A stretch of 64,000 bases of DNA, from the NCBI GenBank assembly GCA_910579965.1, contig CAJTWF010000004.1:45958-109957 (forward strand). Reading direction: 5' to 3'. Origin of the DNA: an uncultured Oscillospiraceae bacterium. GTDB taxonomy: Bacteria > Bacillota > Clostridia > Oscillospirales > Oscillospiraceae. Shown piece after piece: positions 23,426-33,800 of the stretch. Each line of letters starts with the position of its first letter. The first letter of the stretch is position 1. Under the pieces are notes generated by a model. The model saw nothing but the letters and a program-made list of their open reading frames with translations, had not been told where the DNA came from and ran no database searches. The position numbers were made by a program, and so were the translations under genes.

Positions 23426-25402
23426 ATGAAAAAGAATTCTGTGCGCATTCTGGCTCTGTTGCTGGCCGCGCTTCTGGCGCTGTCAGCCTGCGGCGGCAAG
23501 GACACCACCACCCAGCCCGGCGGCGACGCGCCCGCCGGAAACGAACCCGCCGGGGAGCCCGGCCAGCCCGGCCAGCCGGACAACGGCGGCGAGGCGATCA
23601 CGGACTTTGTGACCTTTGCGCTGCAGACTGCGGAAATGGAAACCTTCCTTATTCTCAACAGTGAGAGCCAGTTTGACCTGAATGTGCTGTGCAACGCCTA
23701 CGCACCTCTGCTGGAAGTGGACGCCAAGGGCAAGCTGATCCCTGCTGTGGCCAGAGAGTGGGGCACCGAGGACGGCGGCCTGACCTGGACCTTCAAGCTC
23801 CGGGACGATGTGGTCTGGGTGGACGTGAACGGCAATGAGAAGGCCAAGTGCGTGGCCCGCGACTGGCTGACTGCCCTGGAGTGGATTCTTAACTTCCACA
23901 AGAACAGCGCGGAAAACACCTCCATGCCCTCTGCTCTGATTGCCGGTGCAGAGGAGTACTATGAGATGACCAAGGCCATGGATGCCGCAGAGGCTATGGC
24001 GCTCAGCGTGGAGAGCGGTCCTTTCCTGGAGACTGTGGGCATTGAGGCGCCAGACGACTATACGCTCATCTACCACTGCGCCAAGAATGCCCCCTATTTT
24101 GACACGCTCTGCGTCAGCGCCTGCATGTACCCCCTCAGTCAGGGCTTGGTGGACGAGCTGGGCGTGGAAAATGTGCTGAGCATGAACAATAAAAATATGT
24201 GGTACAGCGGCCCCTACACCATCACCGATTTCCAGATGAACAACTCCAAGACCCTTACTAAGAATCCCGCTTACTGGGACACGAACTGCAGCCTTTTTGA
24301 CACGGTTACGATTCTGATGCTGGAGGACGGCAACCAAGACGACACCCTCTTCCAGACCGGCGAGGTGGACCATACCTCTCTGAGCGAGAGCAATCTGCGC
24401 ACCATCTATGACGATCCAAACAACAAGTTCCACAATAATCTGGTCCAGTCCAGAATTGACAAGTACTCCTACCAGATTTTCTTCAACTTCGCCAAGCGGA
24501 ACGCCGATGGCACTATGGACGAGAACTGGAACAAGGCGGCGGCCAACGAGGCATTCCGAAAGTCCCTGTACTACGGCATGGACCTGACCAACTACTGGTA
24601 CCGTACGGACATTATTGATCCCGCCAGCTGCGAGAATCTGGCCTTCACCATGAAGGGGCTGCTCTATTATTCCGACGGTTCGGACTACGTCGAGCACGTC
24701 TGGGATAAGCTGGGCTATCCCGACGGCACAGGCCGCTATGATGCCGAGAAGGGAAAGCAGTACAAGGAGCAGGCCATAAAAGAGCTGACCGCCAAGGGCG
24801 TTACCTTCCCGGTGGAGATGGACTACTACATCAAGGCTGGCGATCAGAACGCCCTGGATACTGGCGTAGTCCTCAAGGAAATTCTGGAATCCCTGGGAAC
24901 AGACTACATCAGCGTCAATCTCAAGGAGTTTGTCTCCAGCTCCTCCAAGGAGGTCTATACCCCCGGTCTCCACTCCATCCTTATTCGGAACTGGGGCGCG
25001 GACTACGGCGATCCGGAGAATTTCCTGGGTCAGATGCTCTACGGCGTGGACAGTGCGTGGCACTCCAATACCTCCACCCACATCAACGATGCTGCGGACC
25101 CTGACCTCATCGCCACCTATCAGGAGTTCACCAGAATGGCCCAGGATGCCGCAGAGATCTATGACGATATGGATGCTCGTTATGACGCTCATGTGGATGC
25201 GGAGGCATACCTGATTGACCACGTACTGGCAATCCCGCTCTATTACAAGACCGGGTGGGAGCTGACCCGCATCAACAATTACACCAAGATGTACGCCATG
25301 TATGGTATCCAGAACTACACCTATAAAAATATACAGACCTCTGCCGAGCCTTACACCACAGCGCAGTACGAGCAGCTTCTGGCAGACTTCAACGCCCAAT
25401 AG
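23426..25402 (+). CDS. Oligopeptide-type ABC transporter substrate-binding lipoprotein (SBP_bac_5)
   Basis: A 658-residue lipoprotein with signal peptide and lipobox LSAC (Cys about 20), a Gly/Pro-rich linker (about 22-50), and a long family 5 binding fold (DppA/OppA). Typical segments are YAPLLEVDAKGKLIPAVAREW, WTFKLRDDVVW and NKAAANEAFRKSLYYGMDL. It should bind peptides at the cell surface. No dpp/opp permease or ATPase gene lies in the window, so it must share a transporter encoded elsewhere. GGAGAG precedes the ATG. Confidence 0.9.
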   Translation: MKKNSVRILALLLAALLALSACGGKDTTTQPGGDAPAGNEPAGEPGQPGQPDNGGEAITDFVTFALQTAEMETFLILNSESQFDLNVLCNAYAPLLEVDAKGKLIPAVAREWGTEDGGLTWTFKLRDDVVWVDVNGNEKAKCVARDWLTALEWILNFHKNSAENTSMPSALIAGAEEYYEMTKAMDAAEAMALSVESGPFLETVGIEAPDDYTLIYHCAKNAPYFDTLCVSACMYPLSQGLVDELGVENVLSMNNKNMWYSGPYTITDFQMNNSKTLTKNPAYWDTNCSLFDTVTILMLEDGNQDDTLFQTGEVDHTSLSESNLRTIYDDPNNKFHNNLVQSRIDKYSYQIFFNFAKRNADGTMDENWNKAAANEAFRKSLYYGMDLTNYWYRTDIIDPASCENLAFTMKGLLYYSDGSDYVEHVWDKLGYPDGTGRYDAEKGKQYKEQAIKELTAKGVTFPVEMDYYIKAGDQNALDTGVVLKEILESLGTDYISVNLKEFVSSSSKEVYTPGLHSILIRNWGADYGDPENFLGQMLYGVDSAWHSNTSTHINDAADPDLIATYQEFTRMAQDAAEIYDDMDARYDAHVDAEAYLIDHVLAIPLYYKTGWELTRINNYTKMYAMYGIQNYTYKNIQTSAEPYTTAQYEQLLADFNAQ

Positions 25403-25471
25403 TTTATGATCCGAGGCCGTTCTGGCAGCTCAGGACGGTTCCGGGCAGTATAAAAATAGGAGTGTTATATT

Positions 25472-26248
25472 ATGAGACTGGAGCATTTGACGTGGCCCAA
25501 GGTGCAGGCCTACTTTCAGGAGAGCGACACGGTGCTCATCGCCATTGGCAGCATTGAGTGCCACGGCCGCCACATGCCCGTGGGGACGGATACCCTGATC
25601 CCCAACCGCCTGCTGGAGCTCATTGAGGAGAAGAGCGGCGTGCTCATCGCCCCCACCATCCCCTACGGCGTGAGCCCCAGCCTGGCCCCCTATCCCGGCA
25701 CCATCGACGTGGATGCGGAGGCATTCTATCAGTTCTGCCTCCAGGTGTTCGAGAGCCTGTACCGCCACGGGGCCCGGCGGTTCGTGGTCCTCAACGGCCA
25801 CGGCGGCAATGTGAAGACCATCGAGCGGCTGGGCCTTGCCCTGGAGAAAAAGGGCTGTCTGGTGGCCATGCTGAACTGGTGGCTTATGGCCTGGGACATG
25901 GACCCGGCCTGGAAGGGAGGCCACGGCGGCGGCGAGGAGACGGCGGCCATTTTGGGCGTTGACCCGTCCCTGGTGGACCGGAGCGAGATCGGCGGGGAGC
26001 TGGAGCTCTTCGACGTGACGGACAGGATCAAGGCCACAGGCTTTCGCAGCGCGTCCTACCGGGGCGTGACGGTGGAGATCATCCGCAGCACCCCCCGGGT
26101 CACGGACAGCGGCTGGATCGGCCCGGACCACCCGAACACGGCCACTGTGGAGTGGGGGCAGAGGATGCTGCAAACCGTGGCGGACTACATCGCGGACTTT
26201 ATGGAGGAGTTCAAGAAGGCCGAGCTCCAATCAAAACGAGGAGAATGA
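25472..26248 (+). CDS. Creatininase-family amidohydrolase
   Basis: A 258-residue metalloenzyme. Metal-binding motifs are present: IECHGRHMPVGTD (about 28-40), LNGHGGN (about 108-114) and KGGHGGGEET (about 148-157). The family includes creatininase, MftE-type peptidases and riboflavin-pathway amidohydrolases, all cleaving amide bonds. In an operon with isoaspartyl dipeptidase, a peptide-binding lipoprotein and an M42 peptidase, a peptide or modified-peptide amide is the likelier substrate than creatinine; that is inference. Confidence 0.88.
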   Translation: MRLEHLTWPKVQAYFQESDTVLIAIGSIECHGRHMPVGTDTLIPNRLLELIEEKSGVLIAPTIPYGVSPSLAPYPGTIDVDAEAFYQFCLQVFESLYRHGARRFVVLNGHGGNVKTIERLGLALEKKGCLVAMLNWWLMAWDMDPAWKGGHGGGEETAAILGVDPSLVDRSEIGGELELFDVTDRIKATGFRSASYRGVTVEIIRSTPRVTDSGWIGPDHPNTATVEWGQRMLQTVADYIADFMEEFKKAELQSKRGE

Positions 26249-26255
26249 GGAAAAC

Positions 26256-27332
26256 ATGGATAAGAAACAGACTCTGGAGATGATCGCGGCCATCTCCAAC
26301 GCCAACGGGGCCCCCGGCTTTGAGGACGAGGCGGCCCGGATCATCCTGTCCTACGCCGGCGGCCTGGGGCAGGCGGAGATGGACCGGATGCGCAACGTGT
26401 ACATCCGCCGCCGGGAGAACACAGGGAACCGCCCGGTGGTGCAGCTGGACGCCCACAGCGACGAGGTGGGCTTCATGGTCCAGGCTGTCTGCCCCAACGG
26501 GACCCTGCGCATCGCGCCCCTGGGGGGCTGGGTCAGCCACAATGTGCCGGCCCACAAGTTCTGGGTCCGGAACCGGGATGGGGAGTACATCTCCGGCATC
26601 ACCGCCAGCACTCCGCCCCACTTCCTCAGCGCCGAGGCCCGGAGGGCCCCGCTGGAGATCGCCAATATCACCGTGGACGTGGGCGCAACGTCCCGGGAGG
26701 AGGCGGTGGAGGTTTTCGGCGTGCGCATCGGGGAGCCGGTGGTGCCGGACGTGACCTTTACCTACTCGGAGAAGAGCGATCTCATGGTGGGCAAGAGCTT
26801 TGACTGCCGCCTGGGCTGCGCCGCCATCCTCAAGACCCTCCGGGAGCTCCAGGGCCAGGAGCTGGCCGTGGACGTGGTGGGAGCCTGCGCGGTTCAGGAG
26901 GAGGTGGGCACCCGGGGCGCGGCCGTGACAGCCCGGGTGGTGAAGCCGGATCTTGCCATCGTCTTTGAGGGCTGCCCGGCGGACGACACCTGCGTGGAGC
27001 CCTACATGGTCCAGACCGCCATCAAGCGGGGCCCCATGCTCCGCCACATGGACGCCCGGATGATTACCAATCCCCGCTACCAGCGCTTTGCCCTGGACCT
27101 GGCGGCGGAGGAGGGCATCCCGGTCCAGGAGGCAGTCCGCACCGGCGGGTCCACCGACGGCGCGCCCATCCACCTCAGCAGCAGCGGCGTGCCGGTGATT
27201 GTAATCGGCGTCCCCGTGCGCTACGCCCACACCCACTACGGGATCTCCGCTTACGCGGACTTTGACAACGCCGTCCGGCTGGCCTGCGCCCTTCTCAAGC
27301 GGCTGGACGCGGACCGGATCGCGGGATTCTGA
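26256..27332 (+). CDS. M42-family metallo-aminopeptidase
   Basis: A 358-residue M42 peptidase (PepA/YsdC/FrvX group), a dinuclear zinc or cobalt aminopeptidase that forms dodecameric shells. Metal ligands and catalytic residues are visible: DAHSDEVGF (HxD, about 66-74), SFDCRLGCA (bridging Asp, about 180), EEVGTRGA (catalytic Glu pair, about 215), and the C-terminal HTHYGISA histidine. It starts 7 bases after the creatininase gene. It probably completes peptide breakdown to amino acids in the cytoplasm. Confidence 0.92.
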   Translation: MDKKQTLEMIAAISNANGAPGFEDEAARIILSYAGGLGQAEMDRMRNVYIRRRENTGNRPVVQLDAHSDEVGFMVQAVCPNGTLRIAPLGGWVSHNVPAHKFWVRNRDGEYISGITASTPPHFLSAEARRAPLEIANITVDVGATSREEAVEVFGVRIGEPVVPDVTFTYSEKSDLMVGKSFDCRLGCAAILKTLRELQGQELAVDVVGACAVQEEVGTRGAAVTARVVKPDLAIVFEGCPADDTCVEPYMVQTAIKRGPMLRHMDARMITNPRYQRFALDLAAEEGIPVQEAVRTGGSTDGAPIHLSSSGVPVIVIGVPVRYAHTHYGISAYADFDNAVRLACALLKRLDADRIAGF

Positions 27333-27439
27333 TCCCGGGGGATCCGCAGCTTTTTCCGGAAGGAAAGAGGTGGCGAACAAGAAATTTTGACCTGCTTTTC
27401 CCAGCTGCCAGAGGCGGAATCGGCGGCGCAATCCATATG

Positions 27440-27474
27440 GGCGCTCTGTTCTTTGGACAGGGCGTCCGCTTTTT
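27440..27474 (+). terminator. Intrinsic terminator of the peptide-catabolism operon
   Basis: A 10-bp stem with two G-U pairs (27440-27449 with 27457-27466), loop of 7, and a TTTTT tract at 27470-27474, about 105 bases after the M42 stop. Confidence 0.75.
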
Positions 27475-27486
27475 ATGGAGATCCGG

Positions 27487-27516
27487 TTGAAAGGAGCGGG
27501 CTGTCTCTGGTATAAT
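27487..27516 (+). promoter_or_regulatory. addB: SigA-type promoter of addBA
   Basis: TTGAAA (27487-27492) and a perfect TATAAT (27511-27516) with an 18-base spacer, followed by AGGAGG (27532-27537) 9 bases ahead of the addB ATG. Confidence 0.85.
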
Positions 27517-27546
27517 AGGGGAAACAACGTCAGGAGGAGCGATGGT

Positions 27547-30500
27547 ATGCTGCGCATATGGATGGGCCGGGCCAACACCGGCAAGACAGCCCGGGTGCTT
27601 CAGGCGATTCAGGAGGGCGGGGAGGACCCGGGGGCGCTGCTTCTGTGCCCGGAGCACGCCTCCCACCGCGCGGAAATGGAGCTGTGCCGGGCTCTGGGGT
27701 CCGGCGCGGCCCGGTGCGCCCAGGTCCTCAGCCTGCGGCTGCTGGCGGGCCGGGTGCTGGAGAGGACCGAGGGCCTGACCGACGGGACCCTGGACGCGGG
27801 GGGCAAGCTGCTGCTCATGCACCTGTCCCTCCAGGAGGTGCTGCCCCAGCTGACCGTCTACGCCCGGCCCAGCCGGAAGGCCCCCTTCCTCCGGGAGCTG
27901 GTGGCAGTGTGCGAGGAGCTGATCGCCAGCCGGGTGCAGCCGGAGGACCTGGGGGACGTGTGCCCCCTGCTGGAGGGGATGAGCGGGGAGAAGGTGCGGG
28001 ACCTGGCCCTCATCTACACCGCCTACCTCTCCCGGCTGTGCCGGGAGGGGGAGGACCGGCGGGACCTGATGGAGAAGCTGGTGGAGCGGCTGGAGGCGTC
28101 AAAGTGCTCCGCCGGAAAGGATGTATACCTGGATGGCTTTACATACTTTACCGCCCAGGAGATGAAGCTCATCGAGATCCTGCTGCGCACGGCCCGGTCC
28201 GTCACCGTCACCCTGCTGGGGGACGGCAGCGGCCTGGAGATCTTCGAGCAGAGCGTCCGGGCCCGGGACAGGCTGGTCCGTCTGGCGGAGGACTGCGGCT
28301 CCGCCTGGGCGGTGGAGGTGCTGTCCCCCCGGGAGCCGGAGACCGCCCTGGAGCACCTGACGGCCTGCTTTTTCGGCCCCTTCCGCCGGTACGAGGGGGA
28401 CTGCGGGGACGTGGAGCTGTGCCGGGCGGAGAGCATGTTCGCGGAGACGGAGTACGTGGCGGCCCGGATACTGGAGCTGGTCCGGTCCGGGGCCTGCCGC
28501 TTCCGGGACGTCGGCGTGGCGGCCCGGAACCTGGACGAGTACGAGGCCACCATTGAGAATGTCTTTGAGCGCTACGGCGTGCCGGTGTACCTCAGCCGCC
28601 GCAGCGACGTGCTGGAGAAGCCGGTGCTGAGCCTGCTGGCCGGGGCCCTGGACGCGGTGACCGGCGGGTACGAGTACGAGGACATGTTCCGCTGGCTGAA
28701 GACCGGGCTGGCGGGGCTGACGGACAGCGAGTGCGATGTGCTGGAGAACTACGTGGTGGCCTGGGACATCCACGGGTCCATGTGGATCCGGGACAGCGAC
28801 TGGACCGGCAACCCGGCGGGCTGGCGGGAGCGCTTTACCCCCCGGCAGACCGAGGAGCTGATCCAGATCAACGCCCTGCGCCGCCGGGTGGGGGGCCCTC
28901 TGGGCCGTCTGGCGGCGGGTCTGCGGGAGCAAAAGGGGGCCCGGGGAAAGCTGGAGGCCCTGTGGGCGTTTTTGGAGGAGCTGGAGCTGGCCCGGCAGCT
29001 GGAGGAGCGCACCCGGCGGCTGGAGGAGCTGGGACAGCTCCAGCGGGCCAGGGAGTACAGCCAGCTCTGGGAGCTGCTGTGCGGCGTTATGGACCAGTTC
29101 GCCGCCATCCTGGAGGACACGGAGCTGGACGGAGAGGAGTTTGCCCGGCTCTTGAAGCTGGTGCTGACCCAGTACGATGTGGGCACCATCCCCGTGTCCC
29201 TGGACCAGGTCCAGGCATCCCAGATCACCCGCAACGACCGGCAGCGGGTGAAGCACCTGTTCCTCATGGGGTGCAACGACCACGTGCTGCCCGCCGTCCA
29301 GACCGGCACGGGCCTTCTGAGCCGGGAGGACCGGGACCGGCTGCGGGAACAGGGCATCGAGCTGGCCCCTGCGGGCATGGACCTGTTCCACATGGAGCTG
29401 CAATACCTCTACGCCGCCCTGGCCCAGCCCACCCAGGGGCTCCACGTCAGCTGGCCGGCGTCGGACCTCTCCGGAACCCCTCTGCGGCCCTCCTTTGTGG
29501 CCGGACGGATCCGGACCCTGCTGCCCGGCGTGGAGGAGATATCGGACAAAAGGGCGGGCCGCCTCACCGCCCCGATTCCGGCCCTGGAGCTGGCCGGCGG
29601 GGAGCGGGGCGGGGCGCTGTGGCAGTACTTCGCCGGGGAAGAGCGGTGGCAGGGGGCACTGGAGGCCATGGACCGGGCCGCCAGAATGCGCCGGGGCCGT
29701 CTCTCCCCGGCGGCGGTGGAGACACTCTACGGCCGCAGCTACCGCATGTCCGCCAGCCGCATCGACAAGGTCAACTCCTGCCACTTCGCTTACTTCATGC
29801 AGTACGGCCTCCGGGCCAGGGAGCGGAGGCCGGCGGGCTTTGACGCGTCCCAGGTGGGTACCTTCCTCCACTACGTCCTGGAGAACGTGACCCGGGAGGC
29901 CATGGACCGGGGGGGCTTTGGCCGGATGGAGGAGCGGGATCTGCGCGCTCTGGTGGACCGGGTGGTGGACCAGTATATGGCCGCCTCCCTGCCCGGGTTT
30001 GACGCCAGGGAGGAGCGGTTCAAATACCTCTTCCGCCGCCTGCGCAGGACGGTGGGGGTGATCGTGGAAAATGTGGCCGAGGAGCTGGCCGCGTCGGACT
30101 TCGTGCCCGTGGCCTTTGAGCTGGAGTTCGGGGACGACGGGGCCCTGCCGGCCATCACCGTCCAGGCCGCCGGGGCCTCCCTGACCGTGACCGGCAAGGT
30201 GGACCGGGTGGACGGGTGGATGAAGGACGGAAAGCTGTACCTGCGGGTGGTGGACTACAAGTCCGGGAAAAAGGCCTTTGACCTCAGCGACGTACGCCAC
30301 GGGCTGAACATCCAGATGCTCCTGTATCTGTTCGCCCTGGAGCGGGAGGGGAGCGCCCTGTTCGGCGGGGAGATCGTGCCGGCGGGGGTGCTGTACCTGC
30401 CCGCCCGGGACGTGCTGGTGAGCCAGGGCAGGGGGGTGGACGGGCAGGCTCTGCGGGCGGCGCTGGACAAGGAGCTGCGCCGGTCCGGGCTGGTGCTGGA

Positions 30501-30870
30501 CCAGCCGGAGGTGCTGCGGGCCATGGAGCACAGCGCCCTGGAGGGCCCCCGGTTCCTGCCCCTGACCCTGGGGCGGGACGGGAGCGTGGCCAAGGGCGTG
30601 GCCACGGCGGCGGAGCTGGGCAAGCTGGGCCGGTACGTAGAGGCGGTGCTGGAGCAGATCGCCCGGGAGCTGCGCCGGGGCAACATCGACGCGGACCCCT
30701 GCGGCCGCAGCGAGCAGGAGAGCGCCTGCTCCTACTGCGAGTTCGCCTCCGCCTGCCACTTTATGGACGGAGACGGGGAGGACCGCATGGAGCTGATCCG
30801 CCCCGTGAAGCCGGCGGAGTTCTGGGCCCATGTGGACAGGGCCATTGAGGAGAAGGAGGGAGCGCAGTGA
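27547..30870 (+). CDS. addB: ATP-dependent nuclease subunit AddB
   Basis: Subunit B (1107 residues) of the AddAB helicase-nuclease, which resects double-strand breaks and recognises Chi-type sites for RecA loading. The N-terminal P-loop is GRANTGKT (about 7-14). The C-terminal RecB-type nuclease has VDYKSGKK and QMLLYLFALE. The iron-sulfur cysteines are seen as NSCHFAYFM (about 740) and CSYCEFASAC (CX2CX5C, about 1060), which staple the nuclease domain. ATG 27547 was chosen by its AGGAGG site. It overlaps addA by 4 bases. Confidence 0.96.
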   Translation: MLRIWMGRANTGKTARVLQAIQEGGEDPGALLLCPEHASHRAEMELCRALGSGAARCAQVLSLRLLAGRVLERTEGLTDGTLDAGGKLLLMHLSLQEVLPQLTVYARPSRKAPFLRELVAVCEELIASRVQPEDLGDVCPLLEGMSGEKVRDLALIYTAYLSRLCREGEDRRDLMEKLVERLEASKCSAGKDVYLDGFTYFTAQEMKLIEILLRTARSVTVTLLGDGSGLEIFEQSVRARDRLVRLAEDCGSAWAVEVLSPREPETALEHLTACFFGPFRRYEGDCGDVELCRAESMFAETEYVAARILELVRSGACRFRDVGVAARNLDEYEATIENVFERYGVPVYLSRRSDVLEKPVLSLLAGALDAVTGGYEYEDMFRWLKTGLAGLTDSECDVLENYVVAWDIHGSMWIRDSDWTGNPAGWRERFTPRQTEELIQINALRRRVGGPLGRLAAGLREQKGARGKLEALWAFLEELELARQLEERTRRLEELGQLQRAREYSQLWELLCGVMDQFAAILEDTELDGEEFARLLKLVLTQYDVGTIPVSLDQVQASQITRNDRQRVKHLFLMGCNDHVLPAVQTGTGLLSREDRDRLREQGIELAPAGMDLFHMELQYLYAALAQPTQGLHVSWPASDLSGTPLRPSFVAGRIRTLLPGVEEISDKRAGRLTAPIPALELAGGERGGALWQYFAGEERWQGALEAMDRAARMRRGRLSPAAVETLYGRSYRMSASRIDKVNSCHFAYFMQYGLRARERRPAGFDASQVGTFLHYVLENVTREAMDRGGFGRMEERDLRALVDRVVDQYMAASLPGFDAREERFKYLFRRLRRTVGVIVENVAEELAASDFVPVAFELEFGDDGALPAITVQAAGASLTVTGKVDRVDGWMKDGKLYLRVVDYKSGKKAFDLSDVRHGLNIQMLLYLFALEREGSALFGGEIVPAGVLYLPARDVLVSQGRGVDGQALRAALDKELRRSGLVLDQPEVLRAMEHSALEGPRFLPLTLGRDGSVAKGVATAAELGKLGRYVEAVLEQIARELRRGNIDADPCGRSEQESACSYCEFASACHFMDGDGEDRMELIRPVKPAEFWAHVDRAIEEKEGAQ

Positions 30871-33800
30871 GCGTAAAGCTGACGGAGAGCCAGCAGTCGG
30901 TGGTGAATGACCGGGGCGGGCGGCTGCTGGTGTCCGCCGCCGCGGGCAGCGGCAAGACAAAGGTGCTGGTGGAGCGGCTGTTCTGCCGGGTGCTGGGGGA
31001 GGAGCGGGCGGACATGGACGACTTCCTCATCATCACCTACACCCGGGCCGCGGCGGCGGAGCTGCGGGAGCGCATCGCCCAGGAGCTGAGCGGACGCATG
31101 GCGGACCTGCCCAATGACCGCCACCTCCAGCGCCAGCTGATGCTGGTCTATCAGGCGGACATCAAGACCATCGACGCCTTCTGCACCGCCCTGCTGCGGG
31201 AGAACATCCACCTGATGGACTTCGGCGGGGAGCGTGGGCTGACGGCGGACTTCCGGGTGCTGGACGATAACGAGGCCACGCTGCTGCGCCGCCGGGTGCT
31301 GCCCCGGGTGCTGGAGGGGTTCTACACGGACATGACCCCGGACCGGATCCAGCTGGCGGACGCCTTTGGCTTTGGCCGGGACGACAGCCGGCTGGAGGAG
31401 CTGGTGCTGGAGCTGTACAATAAGGTCCAGAGCCACGCCTACCCGGAGCGGTGGCTGGAGGAGCAGCGGGCGGCCTGGGCCAGCCTGCCCCCGGACGGCG
31501 GGGAGACGGTCTGCGGCCGGGAGCTGCTCTCCTCCCTGACCAGGAGGGCGGCCCACTGGGCGGCCATGCTCCGGGCGGGTCTGGAGGAGATGGCCGCCGA
31601 CAGCAGGCTGGAGAAGGCCTACGCCCCCGGCTTCGCCCAGGCCGCGGCCCAGCTGGAGGAGCTGGCCGCGGCCTCCGGGTGGGACCAGGCCAGGGACCGG
31701 GTGAGGCCCTTTCCCAGCCTCACCGCCGCCCGCAAGTGCGAGCTGCCGGAGCTGAAGACGCGGATGAAGGCCCTGTGGGACCGGTGCAGGGGGGAGATGA
31801 ACAGCGCCTGGGCCGTCCTGGACGTGACGGGGGCGGAGGCGGGGGAGGACCTGCGCCTGTCCGCCCCGGCCATGGACGCGCTGCTGGCGCTGTGCGGGGA
31901 CTTTTCCCAGGCCTACCGGCGGGAGAAGCTGCGGCGGAACGTGGCCGACTTCTCGGACCAGGAGCACTGCGCGGTGCGCCTGCTGCTGGGGGAGGACGGC
32001 CAGCCCACGGAGCTGGCGGAGCTGGTGGGCAGCCGCTACCGGGAGGTGATGGTGGACGAGTACCAGGACACCAACGAGGTCCAGAACTGCATCTTCACCG
32101 CCGTGTCCCACGGGGGCAGGACCCTTTTTACTGTGGGGGACGTGAAGCAGTCCATCTACCGCTTCCGCCTGGCGGACCCCTCCATCTTTCTGGAGAAGTA
32201 CCGCCAGTTCCCCGACGCGGCGGAGGCGGAGGAGGGACAGCCCCGGAGGATTCTCCTCAGCCAGAATTTCCGGTCCCGGCGGGAGGTGCTGGAGGCGGTG
32301 AATGTGGTCTTCCGGGCCATCATGAGCCGGGAGATGGGGGACATGGACTACGGGGAGCAGGAGGCGCTCCACTTCGGCGCGGACTACCTGCCGGAGCGGA
32401 CAGACTGTCCGGCGGAGTTCCATCTGCTGGATCTGCCCATCCAGCGGGGCACGGAGGGGCCGCCCCTCTCCCGGCCCATGGCCGAGGCCCGGTTCGCGGC
32501 GGAGCGGATCGCCGCCCTGCTGGAGGAGGGGTATCCGGTTACGGACGAGGAGACCAAGACCCTGCGCCCCTGCCGATGCGAGGACATCGTGGTGCTCATG
32601 CGCTCCCCGGGGCCCCGGCTGCGGCTGTACACCCGGGCCCTGGCGGAGCGGAACATCCCCTGCGCGGTCCAGGAGGACGAGGACTTCTTCTCCTCCATGG
32701 AGGTGGCGGTGGTGTTCGCTCTGCTGCAAATTCTGGACAATCCCCGCCAGGACGTGCCCCTCATCGCCGTGCTCCGCTCCCCCCTGGCGGGGTTCACGCC
32801 GGACCGGCTGGCCCATATCCGCGGCGCGCACACGGAGGGGGACTTCTACGAGGCCCTGGCGGCCTGTGAGGACCAGGACTGCCGGGATTTCCTCCGGCAG
32901 CTGGAGGAGCTGCGGAGCCTGGCCAAGGACATGAGCATGCACCGGCTCCTGTGGCGGATCTACAACCAGATGAACGTGCTGGGGGTGTTCGGAGCCATGG
33001 CCGGGGGGGAGGGGCGGCGGGAGAACCTGATTGCCCTCTATGAGCACGCCCGGGCCTTCGAGGGGGCGGGGTACAAGGGCCTGTTCGCCTTTGTGAGCCA
33101 CCTGCGGTTTCTGCTGGAAAACGGGGAGCAGCCCGCCGGGGCCTCGGGGGGCGCGGCCGGCGGGGTGCGGATCATGAGCATCCACCACTCCAAGGGCCTG
33201 GAGTTCCCCATTGTGATACTGGCTGATCTCAACAAGAGCTTCAACACTGCGGATCTCCGGGAGCCGGTGCTGGTCCACCCCAAGCTGGGCCTGGGCCCCA
33301 TGTTCATTGACCTGGACCGGCGCATCCGCTATCCCACCATCGCCCGGGAGGCCCTGTCGGACCGGCTGAGCCGGGAGATGCGGGAGGAGGAGATGCGGGT
33401 GCTGTACGTGGGCATGACCCGGGCCAAGGAGAAGCTCATCATGACCGCCACCGTGGCGGCGGCGGAGAGGACCCTGTCCGCCCTCACAGCCCTCACCTCC
33501 ATGGTCCCCCGGGGGACGGACCGGCTGCCGCCGGAGATGGCGGCGGGGGCCAAGTCCATGGCCGAGTGGATTCTGCTGCCCCTGCTGCGGCGGCCGGAGG
33601 CCGCGCCTCTGCGTGAGGCGGCGGGACTGGAGGAGGGGGACTGGGTCCCGGCGGAGGACACGCCCTGGGTGGCGGCGGTCCATGATGGCATCCCCTACGC
33701 CTCGCCCCGGCCCCTGGAGGAGCCCCGGGAGGGGACTGAGAGGGAGGAGGGGTCCGGCCTTCCGGTGGACCGGGAGGCGCTGGACTTCGTCTACCCCCAT

